The notes beneath the pieces are model-generated. The model was not told where the DNA came from. It was given only the letters and a program-made list of their open reading frames with translations, and made no database searches. A program made the position numbers and the translations under genes. DNA of 13,072 nt, from NCBI GenBank assembly GCA_013204495.1, contig JABMNQ010000163.1, forward strand, positions 1 through 13,072, in the 5' to 3' direction. Shown here piece by piece: positions 1-7,616 of the stretch. Source of the stretch: Candidatus Pelagibacter sp. Lineage in GTDB: Bacteria; Pseudomonadota; Alphaproteobacteria; Pelagibacterales; Pelagibacteraceae. Each line of letters begins with the position of its first letter. Within the stretch, counting starts at the first letter, position 1.

Positions 1-153
1 GCTTAATAAAGTATAGGGTGGGCAATAAATTAACCTACCCTTGTTAATATCTTTAGATTTTGAAAATTTAATAACTTTATTCAATGTATTTAATGAGGAT
101 AAGGCTCCATACATTTTCCAATTAGCTACAAAATACATATATTTATTTGTCAT
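1..153 (-). CDS. tpiA: Triosephosphate isomerase, N-terminal fragment
   Basis: The first 51 codons read from an ATG at 153 down to the window edge; the rest of the gene lies outside. TpiA interconverts dihydroxyacetone phosphate and glyceraldehyde 3-phosphate in the cytoplasm (glycolysis and gluconeogenesis). The fragment contains V-A-N-W-K-M-Y, which puts Asn at 11 and Lys at 13, exactly the numbering of the active-site Asn11 and Lys13 of the family; this supports the 153 start over the in-frame ATG five codons later. A later C-P-P-Y-T-L-L matches the end of the second strand and helix region. It is transcribed away from the ppiD-trp operon across a short shared promoter region. A tpiA gene divergent from a ppiD-trp cluster is, from memory, a common alphaproteobacterial arrangement. 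Only the N-terminal fifth is visible, so integrity of the whole gene cannot be judged. Confidence 0.9.
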   Translation of the reverse strand, partial: MTNKYMYFVANWKMYGALSSLNTLNKVIKFSKSKDINKGRLIYCPPYTLLS

Positions 154-209
154 AATGAAAAATTTAATCTATAGCTTTGTATTTTAGAGATCAATAAATT
201 AATAAAGCA
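154..209. promoter_or_regulatory. Divergent promoter region, tpiA / ppiD-trp operon
   Basis: These 56 bases separate two divergent start codons and must hold the promoters of both units unless transcription starts further away. The DNA is almost all A and T. On the minus strand a TATAGA hexamer (168-173) lies 15 bases downstream of a TTGATC hexamer (189-194); the spacing is short for a sigma-70 promoter, so this is only suggestive. On the plus strand I cannot choose a -35/-10 pair. There is no Shine-Dalgarno sequence before either start, no Trp-codon leader peptide and no attenuator hairpin. Assignment as a promoter region rests on the gene arrangement. Confidence 0.45.
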
Positions 210-1631
210 ATGATTAGTCCTTTTAAAGATTTTACAAAAAAAAAAATTGGTGGGTTAATGTTAATAATTGTTATTATTATAGCCTTTGGATTTGGTGGTT
301 TTGGTGGTGGTTTTAATACTGGAAATCAAAATAATATTGTAAAAATCAATAGCATTAAAATTTCAACTCAAGACTACATGGATTATTTAAATCAGTCTGG
401 GCTGAGTAACCAGATAATTAAGAATAATATTGATCAGGGAATTATAGAAGAACTTTTATCGACATTAGTGTCAACAACTTTGCTAGATCTTGAAATTAAA
501 GATTTAGACCTTTCAATATCAGAAGCAGTTATGGTTGAAAGAATTAAAACAAATAAAAACTTTTTAGATGAAAATGGTGTTTTTCAAAGAACGAAGTATG
601 AAAAGTTTTTATTAACAAGTAATTCAACGGCATCAGCTTTTGAAATTAGATTGAAAAATAATGAACTACAAAAACAACTTTTTACCTATATTAGTGGAGG
701 AACTAAATCTCCAGATTTTTTAATAAATAAATTTTACAAAGATAGAAATAGTAAATTAGAGATTGACTACATTAATCTAAATTCATTTTACAAAAAAAAT
801 GATAAATTCACGAATAAAGATATAAATGATTTCATTACTGAAAACTCTGATAAACTCAAACAAGATTATATAAATTTTGAATATGTCAATATTAGTCCTA
901 AAAATTTAACTGGATTAGGTGAATTTAGTAAAGCTTTTTTTGATAAAATTGACAATATTGAAAATCAAATCTCTAAAGGTGAAGAGTTTAGCAAAATTAT
1001 TAAAGAGCTAAACTTAACAACTATAGATGTGGAAAGTTATATTAGCCTAGACAACAAAGAAGATATTAAGAATAAAATTTATAGTTCAAGAAATAACACA
1101 ACTGATATTATTGAAGATAGTGGTAGTTATACATTTTATAATATAAGTAAAACCAACAACAAATTACCAGATATTAGTGACGAAAGATTTAAAAAACAAA
1201 TTACAAATCTTTTATTTGAAAAAGAAAAATACGAATTCAATAAAAATATTTTAGACCAAATCAATCAAAATAAATTCAATCAAAATTCTTTTACAGAGTT
1301 GGGTGGTGATAAAATTGAAAAAATTAAGCTAAATTCAATTAAAGATAATAAAAAATTTGAAATAAACTCTATAAAGATATTATACTCGTTACCGATCAAT
1401 TCCTTTACATTAATTGTGGATGATCAAAATAACGTCTACGTAGCTAAAACATTAAATTATGATGTTGAGAATATTGATGATAAATCAAAAAAATTTACTG
1501 ACATCAAAATTGAAGAAGGCGCAGAAAATAAAAATAGTATTTTAAAGTCATATGATTTCTTTTTAAATGATAAATATGATGTTGTTGTTAATGAACAAAC
1601 AATTGATAGAGTTAAAAACTATTTCAAATAA
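210..1631 (+). CDS. ppiD: PpiD/SurA-like membrane-anchored periplasmic chaperone
   Basis: A 473-residue protein with a short Lys-rich cytoplasmic start, one hydrophobic helix (about residues 14-30, followed by a Gly/Phe-rich stretch), then a large hydrophilic domain presumably in the periplasm. This is the PpiD layout: an inner-membrane anchored foldase or chaperone that helps outer-membrane and secreted proteins leave the Sec translocon. Residues about 40-160 resemble the SurA N-terminal chaperone domain. Alphaproteobacterial PpiD proteins are usually nearer 600 residues and carry a parvulin prolyl-isomerase domain; here I see no clear parvulin signature, so the domain may be lost or degenerate and activity may be chaperone only. 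It is the first gene of the trp run, its stop overlapping the trpE start by one base. There is an 11-A run (236-246) in codons 9-13. Family membership is inferred from topology and context; isomerase activity is not supported. Confidence 0.7.
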   Translation: MISPFKDFTKKKIGGLMLIIVIIIAFGFGGFGGGFNTGNQNNIVKINSIKISTQDYMDYLNQSGLSNQIIKNNIDQGIIEELLSTLVSTTLLDLEIKDLDLSISEAVMVERIKTNKNFLDENGVFQRTKYEKFLLTSNSTASAFEIRLKNNELQKQLFTYISGGTKSPDFLINKFYKDRNSKLEIDYINLNSFYKKNDKFTNKDINDFITENSDKLKQDYINFEYVNISPKNLTGLGEFSKAFFDKIDNIENQISKGEEFSKIIKELNLTTIDVESYISLDNKEDIKNKIYSSRNNTTDIIEDSGSYTFYNISKTNNKLPDISDERFKKQITNLLFEKEKYEFNKNILDQINQNKFNQNSFTELGGDKIEKIKLNSIKDNKKFEINSIKILYSLPINSFTLIVDDQNNVYVAKTLNYDVENIDDKSKKFTDIKIEEGAENKNSILKSYDFFLNDKYDVVVNEQTIDRVKNYFK

Positions 1632-3085
1632 TGTTGAATAGAAGCTTCAAAGACTTTAAACGTCAGCACCAAAAAAAAAAAAACCAAATACTTTTTCTAA
1701 CTAAAAAAATTAAAAATGATTCAGAGATTTTAAACTTAATTGATAATTTTCTTAAAGAAAAAAATAGTTTTATATTTGAGTCTGTTGAAAAGGGAAAGAT
1801 AAAAGGCAGATACACAATATTTGGTAAAAACCCTGATAAAATTTGGGAATTCAATGATAACAAATCTTTTTTAATAGAAAAAAGATTAAGAAAAAAAATT
1901 AAAGGAAGTCCTGATAAAATTATAGAAAAAATAATTGAAGATTTTAATTTTAAAACACCTTCAAGCCTTCCACCTATTTGTTCTTTAATATCAGGTTACT
2001 TTTCTTACGATTCAATTAGATATGTGGAAGAAATACCAAATAAATGTAATGACGATTTAAAACTACCTGATGTAAGGCTGGTGCGACCACAAACAGTAAT
2101 TATCCACGATAATTTAAAGAAAAAAATATTTTATATAATTAATATTTTCAAGGATCAAAAGATATCAAACTATCACAAAAGATATTATGAAATTGAAACT
2201 GAAATTAATAATCTTTTAATTCAGTCTTCTGTTAAAAAGAATAGCGATGAACCTCCATTAACTAAAAATATTAAGGTTAAATCTAACACTTCTAAAAATA
2301 AATTTTTAAATATGATCTCTAAAGCCAAAAACTACATTAAGATCGGAGATATATTCCAGGTAGTTTTAAGTCAAAGATTTGAAGCCAAATTAACAAAAAA
2401 ACCTTTGGATATATATAAAAAATTAAGAGTCACTAACCCTTCACCATTTATGTATTATTTCAATTTTGATGATTTTCAAATAATTGGCGCTAGTCCAGAA
2501 ATTTTAGTGAGACTCAGAGATAATCAAATAACCATCCGACCAATAGCTGGTACCAGACCAAGAGGAAAAAACATTAGAGAAGACAATTTGTTGGCAAAAG
2601 ATTTACTAAAAGATAAAAAAGAACTATCTGAGCATTTAATGTTGTTGGATTTGGGAAGAAACGATACTGGAAAAGTTTCTAAAATTAATACTGTTAAAGT
2701 TACAGAGAGTTTCACAATTGAAAAATATTCACATGTAATGCATATCGTCTCCAACGTTGTTGGTATATATAATAAGAAATACTCAAAGTTTAAAACGTTA
2801 CTTGCTGGTTTTCCTGCCGGTACAGTATCGGGTGCACCTAAAATAAGAGCAATGGAAATTATTGATGAACTAGAGACCTCTAAAAGAAAAGTTTATGGGG
2901 GTGGTATAGGTTACTTTTCTGCGAATGGTGAGTTTGATACCTGTATCGCTTTAAGAACGGCTATTGCAAAAAAAAATAAATTTTATGTTCAGGCTGGAGC
3001 AGGTATAGTTGCTGATAGCCATCCAATCAAAGAATATGAGGAAACTGTAAATAAAGCAAAAGCTTTACTTAATGCACTTAAATAA
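1631..3085 (+). CDS. trpE: Anthranilate synthase component I
   Basis: TrpE (484 residues) converts chorismate plus ammonia, supplied by TrpG, to anthranilate, the first committed step to tryptophan. The C-terminal chorismate-binding domain is intact: G-A-S-P-E (287-291), P-I-A-G-T-R-P-R-G (304-312), E-H-L-M-L-L-D-L-G-R-N-D (334-345), G-F-P-A-G-T-V-S-G-A-P (393-403) and Q-A-G-A-G-I-V-A-D-S (454-463). Ala in PIAGT separates it from aminodeoxychorismate synthase PabB, which usually has Lys there (PIKGT). The N-terminal F-I-F-E-S (47-51) corresponds to the LLES element that binds feedback tryptophan, so allosteric inhibition is likely kept. The ATG shares its A with the upstream TAA, and the TAA likewise overlaps trpG, suggesting translational coupling. 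A 13-A run (1671-1683) sits at codons 14-18. TrpE and TrpG are separate genes here, not the TrpEG fusion known in some alphaproteobacteria. Confidence 0.96.
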   Translation: MLNRSFKDFKRQHQKKKNQILFLTKKIKNDSEILNLIDNFLKEKNSFIFESVEKGKIKGRYTIFGKNPDKIWEFNDNKSFLIEKRLRKKIKGSPDKIIEKIIEDFNFKTPSSLPPICSLISGYFSYDSIRYVEEIPNKCNDDLKLPDVRLVRPQTVIIHDNLKKKIFYIINIFKDQKISNYHKRYYEIETEINNLLIQSSVKKNSDEPPLTKNIKVKSNTSKNKFLNMISKAKNYIKIGDIFQVVLSQRFEAKLTKKPLDIYKKLRVTNPSPFMYYFNFDDFQIIGASPEILVRLRDNQITIRPIAGTRPRGKNIREDNLLAKDLLKDKKELSEHLMLLDLGRNDTGKVSKINTVKVTESFTIEKYSHVMHIVSNVVGIYNKKYSKFKTLLAGFPAGTVSGAPKIRAMEIIDELETSKRKVYGGGIGYFSANGEFDTCIALRTAIAKKNKFYVQAGAGIVADSHPIKEYEETVNKAKALLNALK

Positions 3086-3657
3086 TGAAAATTTTATTAA
3101 TAGATAACTACGATAGTTTTACATTTAATTTATATCACTATCTTTCTACTCTTGGAGCTAATGTAGATGTAATTAGAAATGATAAAATTAACGTAAAAGA
3201 AATTATAAAAAATAAATACAATAGAATTGTTATATCTCCCGGTCCAGGAAATCCAAACCAATCAGGTAATTGCATAAATATAGTTAAATCACTTTATAAA
3301 GAAATTCCTATCCTTGGCGTATGCTTGGGTCATCAGATAATTGGACAAGTTTTTGGCTCAAAGATAATTCAAGCAAAAAAACTAATGCATGGAAAGACTA
3401 GCCTAATCAAATCAAAAAAAATTGGAATATTAAAAAATTTGCCCTCATATTTTGAAGCAACAAGATATCACAGTTTAATTATTGATAAAAAAAATTTGTC
3501 AAATCAACTTGAAATTACAGCAGAAACAAATGATGGGATTATCATGGGTATTAAGCATAAAATATATAATATTCATGGTGTTCAATTTCACCCTGAAAGT
3601 ATAAAAACTATAATTGGTATTAAAATATTAAAAAATTTTATTAATTACAAAATATAG
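3085..3657 (+). CDS. trpG: Anthranilate synthase component II (glutamine amidotransferase)
   Basis: A class I glutamine amidotransferase of 190 residues that releases ammonia from glutamine and passes it to TrpE. The catalytic triad is visible: nucleophile Cys80 in G-V-C-L-G-H-Q, and His169 and Glu171 in H-G-V-Q-F-H-P-E-S. The oxyanion-hole region S-P-G-P-G (51-55) and the K-L-M-H-G-K (99-104) and R-Y-H-S-L (127-131) segments are typical of TrpG/PabA. It overlaps trpE by one base (TAATG) and trpD by one base (TAGTG), so a 1:1 supply with TrpE is likely. TrpG and PabA are hard to tell apart by sequence; the operon position argues for TrpG, but in small genomes one subunit often serves both tryptophan and folate synthesis, and that is possible here. 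Confidence 0.95.
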   Translation: MKILLIDNYDSFTFNLYHYLSTLGANVDVIRNDKINVKEIIKNKYNRIVISPGPGNPNQSGNCINIVKSLYKEIPILGVCLGHQIIGQVFGSKIIQAKKLMHGKTSLIKSKKIGILKNLPSYFEATRYHSLIIDKKNLSNQLEITAETNDGIIMGIKHKIYNIHGVQFHPESIKTIIGIKILKNFINYKI

Positions 3658-4649
3658 TGAAACAATTCTTAGATAAAATTAAAAATAAAGAAAATTTAAG
3701 CTTCAAAGAAAGTAAAGAAGCGTTTGAAATTTTAATGAGTGGGAAACCATCAGAAGATGAAATTATTAATTTTCTTACTGCTTTATCTGATAAAGGCGAG
3801 GTTTCAGATGAAATTGCCGGAGGAGTTTATACTTTAAGAAAAAAATCAAGAAGAGTTAACGTGGAAAATTGCGTTGATACCTGTGGTACAGGTGGTGATG
3901 GGAAAGATACTTTAAATATATCGACAGCCTCTGCCCTATTACTTGCTAGCATGAATATAAAGGTTGCAAAACACGGTAATAAGGCTGTTTCGTCAAAATG
4001 TGGTTCAGGTGATGTCCTTGAAGCCTTAAATATAAATATTAATTTAGAGCCCAAGGAAATTGAAGATCAAATAATAAAAAATAATTTTGGATTTATGTTT
4101 GCTCCAAACTACCATGATGCTATGAAACATGTTGGTCCATCAAGAAAAAAAATTGGTAAAAGAACTATATTTAATATGATAGGTCCACTTAGCAGTCCAG
4201 CGTTAGTAAATAGACAAGTTGTAGGTGTTTATGATAAAAAATTACTTAAAATATTTGCAGAAGCATTAAAAAATTTAAATATTAAATTTGCCTGGATAGT
4301 TAATAGTAATGACGGCTTAGATGAAATATCACCTTATGATATTACAAATGTTGTTCAGATTAGAGATGGAATAATTTCAGAAATAACTATAGATCCAAAA
4401 ATGTTAAATATTAATGCTAATAAATTTGAAGACTTGATTGGTGATGATGCTAAATTCAATGCAAGTAAAATAATTGAAATATTCAAAGGAGTAGATAATG
4501 ATTTTTCAAAAGCTGTTTGCTTGAATGCTGCAGCTGCACTAATTGTTTGTGAAAAATATAATAAATTTAAAGATGCCTATGAATTTACTAGATCACATAT
4601 TTTATCAGGTAAAGCATTTACGCATCTACAAAAAATACGAAATGACTAA
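3657..4649 (+). CDS. trpD: Anthranilate phosphoribosyltransferase (GTG start)
   Basis: TrpD (330 residues) joins anthranilate to phosphoribosyl pyrophosphate, giving N-(5-phosphoribosyl)anthranilate. The N-terminal helical domain is followed by the PRPP-binding glycine loop C-G-T-G-G-D-G (76-82), then N-I-S-T-A-S-A (87-93) and K-H-G-N-K-A-V-S-S (105-113). The next segment reads C-G-S-G-D-V-L-E, where many homologues have GSAD; this looks like a mild variation. The start is GTG, whose G is the last base of the trpG TAG stop, and the first residues match the usual family N-terminus, so no other start is needed. The 3' end overlaps trpC by 8 bases. Length is near the usual 330-350 residues. No TrpG fusion is present. 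Confidence 0.95.
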   Translation: MKQFLDKIKNKENLSFKESKEAFEILMSGKPSEDEIINFLTALSDKGEVSDEIAGGVYTLRKKSRRVNVENCVDTCGTGGDGKDTLNISTASALLLASMNIKVAKHGNKAVSSKCGSGDVLEALNININLEPKEIEDQIIKNNFGFMFAPNYHDAMKHVGPSRKKIGKRTIFNMIGPLSSPALVNRQVVGVYDKKLLKIFAEALKNLNIKFAWIVNSNDGLDEISPYDITNVVQIRDGIISEITIDPKMLNINANKFEDLIGDDAKFNASKIIEIFKGVDNDFSKAVCLNAAAALIVCEKYNKFKDAYEFTRSHILSGKAFTHLQKIRND

Positions 4650-5433
4650 AAATATATTAGATAAAATAATACAGAAAAAAATTAATAAAATAGATTTGTT
4701 AAAAAAAACTACATCTATTATTCAGCTAGAAGAAATAATTAAGCAAAATTCTCACTTCTTAGACTTTAAAGAAAAAATTCAACATAATATTAATAATAAT
4801 AAAATTTCATTAATTGCAGAAATAAAAAAAGCTAGCCCTTCTGCTGGTATAATTATCAAAGATTATGACCCAATAAAGATTGCCCAAATTTATCATAAAA
4901 ATAATGCAACTTGCTTATCTATCTTAACTGAGGAAGATTTTTTTTTAGGTAATTTAATTCATGTAAGTAAAGTTAAAGAAAAAATAAATTTACCTGTGCT
5001 TTGTAAGGATTTTTTTATTGATAAATTTCAAGTGCCACTTGCAAAAAGCTATGGTGCAGATGCGATATTAATCATCTTGGCTGGTGTCTCGGATGAGCTA
5101 GCAAGTGATTTATATGAAGAAGCTTTAAAATTTAACATGTCAATAATTGTTGAAGTCCATACAATTGAAGAAGCAAAAAAAGCTCTAAATTTTAAAGACG
5201 CTTTAATTGGAATTAATAATAGAAACCTTAAAACTTTAAAAACAAATATTAATACAACTTATGATATTTATAATGTTTTAATTAATCACAGTGGGCCCAT
5301 TATTTGTGAAAGTGGCATTAAAACAAAAGATGAACTTCTTAACCTAAAGAACAAAACAGAAATAAAAACTTTTTTAATTGGTGAATCACTTTTAAAAAAT
5401 ATGGATAATAATTCTATTTTTTCAGTTCTTTAG
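4642..5433 (+). CDS. trpC: Indole-3-glycerol phosphate synthase
   Basis: TrpC (263 residues) closes the indole ring, converting carboxyphenylaminodeoxyribulose phosphate to indole-3-glycerol phosphate. It is a TIM barrel with all key residues in place: Glu60 and Lys62 in A-E-I-K-K-A-S-P-S, Lys122 in C-K-D-F-F, Glu171 in E-V-H-T, Asn193 and Asn195 in I-N-N-R-N-L, and Glu223/Ser224 in C-E-S-G-I. It is monofunctional; no TrpF domain is fused. I chose the ATG at 4642, which overlaps the trpD stop by 8 bases. An ATG at 4543 is also in frame, but it would add 33 residues that lie entirely within trpD and do not resemble the family N-terminus. This is the last gene of the run; trpF, trpB and trpA must be elsewhere. 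Confidence 0.95.
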   Translation: MTKNILDKIIQKKINKIDLLKKTTSIIQLEEIIKQNSHFLDFKEKIQHNINNNKISLIAEIKKASPSAGIIIKDYDPIKIAQIYHKNNATCLSILTEEDFFLGNLIHVSKVKEKINLPVLCKDFFIDKFQVPLAKSYGADAILIILAGVSDELASDLYEEALKFNMSIIVEVHTIEEAKKALNFKDALIGINNRNLKTLKTNINTTYDIYNVLINHSGPIICESGIKTKDELLNLKNKTEIKTFLIGESLLKNMDNNSIFSVL

Positions 5434-5434
5434 T

Positions 5435-5451
5435 AAAATAAACCTTATTTT
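5435..5451 (+). terminator. Possible weak A/T-only hairpin after trpC
   Basis: Immediately after the trpC stop there is a perfect 7-base inverted repeat, AAAATAA and TTATTTT, around a 3-base ACC loop. In RNA it would form a small hairpin made only of A-U pairs, so it would be unstable, and only a short U-rich stretch (to 5452) follows. It is in the right place to end the ppiD-trpC transcript, but such repeats arise easily by chance in DNA this AT-rich. I list it as a candidate only. Confidence 0.25.
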
Positions 5452-5482
5452 TAAACGCTTTTTAGCTATTGCTGAAATAGAA

Positions 5483-5497
5483 GAACACTTGTAGAAC
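5483..5497 (-). promoter_or_regulatory. LexA operator (SOS box, GTTC-N7-GTTC)
   Basis: On the plus strand GAAC (5483-5486), seven bases, then GAAC (5494-5497); read on the minus strand this is GTTC-TACAAGT-GTTC. A direct repeat of GTTC with a 7-base spacer is the established LexA-binding consensus of alphaproteobacteria, unlike the CTG-N10-CAG palindrome of gammaproteobacteria. It ends 24 bases before the lexA ATG, where a repressor would block the promoter or the first transcribed bases. It predicts that LexA represses its own gene, with release after DNA damage. Both half-sites are perfect. The core promoter itself is not clear to me; TTGCTG at 5469-5474 could be a -35 element but lacks a good -10 partner. 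Confidence 0.85.
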
Positions 5498-5520
5498 AGA
5501 TTTTGTACTTTATTTGTTCT
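5493..5520. repeat. Inverted repeat overlapping the SOS box and abutting the lexA start
   Basis: AGAACA (5493-5498) and its exact reverse complement TGTTCT (5515-5520) are separated by 16 bases; the left arm contains the downstream GAAC half of the SOS box. The right arm ends one base before the lexA ATG and holds a third GTTC tetramer in opposite orientation. It could be an extra half-site for a second LexA contact, or, if transcription starts upstream, a 6-pair hairpin next to the start codon. Chance cannot be excluded for arms this short. Confidence 0.4.
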
Positions 5521-5521
5521 T

Positions 5522-6199
5522 ATGCTAACTAAAAAACAAAAAAACCTTCTTTTATTTATTAACAAAAAGTTGAGAGCCTCTGGTGTATCGCCTTCATACG
5601 AGGAAATGAAAGATTCGTTGAATTTAAAATCAAAATCAGGGATTTTTAGATTAATAAGTGCCTTAGAAGAAAGAGGGTTCATTAGAAGACTAGCACACAA
5701 AGCAAGAGCTTTAGAGGTTATAAGGTTGCCAGAAACAGCTTCTGCATATGATATTTATAATAGTTTTTCACCAAGTGTTATTAAAGGTGGATTAGACACG
5801 GAAATTGTTAACTCAAATCAAATGGAAATACCTGTGTTAGGTAGCATCGCTGCAGGGACACCTGTAGAAGCAATTCAAAATGAAGTCTCTAGAATACCTC
5901 TACCAAGTAATCTTGAAAAAAATGGTCAATATTTTGGTCTTAAAGTTCAGGGTGATTCAATGATTGAAGCCGGTATTAATGAAGGAGACACAGTGATCAT
6001 TAGAAGAACTGATACAGCAGATAATGGAAAAATTGTTGTAGTTTTAATTGATGAACATGAAGCAATGCTGAAGAGAATTAGAATAAAAGGTAAAACAGTA
6101 GCCCTTGAAAGTGCCAATAGAAACTATGAAACTAAAATATTTGGCCCAGATAGAGTAAAAGTTCAAGGTGTTCTAGTATCTTTATATAGAAACTTCTAG
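5522..6199 (+). CDS. lexA: SOS response repressor LexA (self-cleaving)
   Basis: LexA (225 residues) represses DNA-damage genes until RecA filaments trigger its autoproteolysis. The N-terminal winged helix (about 1-70) has S-P-S-Y-E-E-M-K and the [15 protein letters not shown] recognition region, followed by H-K-A-R-A-L-E-V, characteristic of alphaproteobacterial LexA. The C-terminal S24-type peptidase domain has the scissile Ala111-Gly112 bond, nucleophile Ser146 in G-D-S-M and general-base Lys184. The cleavage-site-to-Ser distance equals that of E. coli LexA. A linker of about 30 residues joins the domains, making it longer than the 202-residue E. coli protein, as is common in this class. 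The matching operator lies just upstream, so autoregulation is expected. gltX follows after 22 bases and may be cotranscribed. In many alphaproteobacteria moaC, moeA and comEC sit near lexA; none is here. Confidence 0.96.
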   Translation: MLTKKQKNLLLFINKKLRASGVSPSYEEMKDSLNLKSKSGIFRLISALEERGFIRRLAHKARALEVIRLPETASAYDIYNSFSPSVIKGGLDTEIVNSNQMEIPVLGSIAAGTPVEAIQNEVSRIPLPSNLEKNGQYFGLKVQGDSMIEAGINEGDTVIIRRTDTADNGKIVVVLIDEHEAMLKRIRIKGKTVALESANRNYETKIFGPDRVKVQGVLVSLYRNF

Positions 6200-6221
6200 G
6201 AAAATAGTCTAAAAATCTCTA

Positions 6222-7616
6222 ATGTCAAAAGTAGCAACAAGGTTTGCTCCATCTCCTACTGGGCCTCTTCATATTGGTGGCGTAAGAACTGCTTTATTTA
6301 ATTGGTTATATTCAAAAAATAAAAAGGGAACCTTTCATTTGAGAATTGAAGATACTGACAAAGAGAGATCTAAAGATGAACATAAAATTCAAATTATTAA
6401 ATCATTAAAGTGGCTTGGAATAAATCATGATGGAGAAGAGTACATACAATCAACTAAAATAAATGATCATATAAATATTGTAAATGAATTACTTAAAAAT
6501 GGTCATGCTTATAAATGCTACTGCACAACAGAAGAAATTGAAGATCAAAAAAAAAGAGCTAGACAAAAAAAACTTCCTTATACCTACAATAGAAAATGTA
6601 GAGAAATAAATGTAAATGAAATACCCAAAGATTTAAAACCTGTTGTAAGATTTAAAAGCAAAGTTGAGGGAACCTCTATATTGAATGACTTGGTTCAAGG
6701 TGATGTCAAAATTGAAAATATAACACTAGAAGATTTTATTATTTTAAGAAATGATGGAACACCCACATATAATTTATCAGCGACCGTAGATGATCATCAA
6801 ATGCACATGACTCATATTATTAGAGGTGATGATCATAAGATTAATACATTTAAACAAATACAAATATATTTAGCGATGGGTTGGAGTCTTCCTGCTTTTG
6901 CCCATATTCCATTAATACACACTATAGAGGGGAAAAAATTATCCAAAAGAGACAACGCATCAACATTAGATGACTATTCAAAAATAGGAATAATGCCAGA
7001 TGCACTAAGAAACTATCTTTTGAGATTAGGTTGGTCTTACAAAGACAAGGAAATTTTTACATTAGATGAAAGTATTCAATGTTTTAACCTTGAAGGTATT
7101 GGCAAATCACCATCAAAATTAGATATGAGTCGAATTCTTTCAATGAATGAGCACTATATTAAAAACATTAACGAAGAAGAACTTTACAATCACCTTCTTG
7201 AATACTGTGAGATTTATAAAAATAAAATAACAACAGAAAAAGAAAAGAAAATTAGAGCTTCATTAACTTTTCTTAAAAATAAAGCAAAAACACTAGAAGA
7301 TATATTTAATAATGCAAAATATATAATTTTAAATGTGGTTAAATTCAATGAAGAAGACTTAAAGCTAATAGATGATAATGCAAAAAAAATAATTTCAGAA
7401 TTTAATGACAAAGTTTTATTAATAGATGTTTTAAATAAAGAGTCTATTGAACTAATTATTAATGATCTAATAAAAAAATATGAAACAAACTTCAAAAGTG
7501 TAGGTCAACCCTTAAGAATAGCTTTAACAGGTTCTAAATTTGGACCTGGCTTATATGATATAATCATTTCTTTGGGGAAAGAAGAAACCTTAGCTAGATT
7601 AAAAAAAATTATTTAA
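6222..7616 (+). CDS. gltX: Glutamyl-tRNA synthetase
   Basis: A class I aminoacyl-tRNA synthetase (464 residues) that charges tRNA-Glu and, in bacteria lacking GlnRS, often also tRNA-Gln for the GatCAB route. The HIGH motif is H-I-G-G (17-20) within F-A-P-S-P-T-G-P-L-H-I-G-G, and the KMSKS motif is K-L-S-K-R (239-243), both as usual for GluRS. R-I-E-D-T-D (41-46) is the glutamate-binding region. Cys99, Cys101 and Cys126 match three zinc ligands of E. coli GluRS (Cys98, Cys100, Cys125); the fourth, a His two residues on, is Glu128 here. The C-terminal helical anticodon-binding domain is complete. It follows lexA by 22 bases, with no terminator seen between, and ends 16 bases from the convergent lpxB stop. 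Many alphaproteobacteria have two gltX copies; which one this is cannot be told here. Confidence 0.95.
   Translation: MSKVATRFAPSPTGPLHIGGVRTALFNWLYSKNKKGTFHLRIEDTDKERSKDEHKIQIIKSLKWLGINHDGEEYIQSTKINDHINIVNELLKNGHAYKCYCTTEEIEDQKKRARQKKLPYTYNRKCREINVNEIPKDLKPVVRFKSKVEGTSILNDLVQGDVKIENITLEDFIILRNDGTPTYNLSATVDDHQMHMTHIIRGDDHKINTFKQIQIYLAMGWSLPAFAHIPLIHTIEGKKLSKRDNASTLDDYSKIGIMPDALRNYLLRLGWSYKDKEIFTLDESIQCFNLEGIGKSPSKLDMSRILSMNEHYIKNINEEELYNHLLEYCEIYKNKITTEKEKKIRASLTFLKNKAKTLEDIFNNAKYIILNVVKFNEEDLKLIDDNAKKIISEFNDKVLLIDVLNKESIELIINDLIKKYETNFKSVGQPLRIALTGSKFGPGLYDIIISLGKEETLARLKKII

Noticed and set aside
154..209. trp leader peptide or attenuator before the operon
   Set aside because: No small frame with consecutive TGG codons and no alternative hairpins are present in the 56 bases available, and the first gene is ppiD, not trpE.
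4543..4641. Upstream in-frame extension of trpC (33 extra residues)
   Set aside because: It lies wholly inside trpD in another frame and does not resemble an indoleglycerol phosphate synthase N-terminus; the ATG at 4642 gives a normal length.
5466..5480. CTATT-GCTGA-AATAG hairpin between trpC and lexA
   Set aside because: Only five mostly A-T pairs and no T run after it; likely chance in AT-rich DNA.
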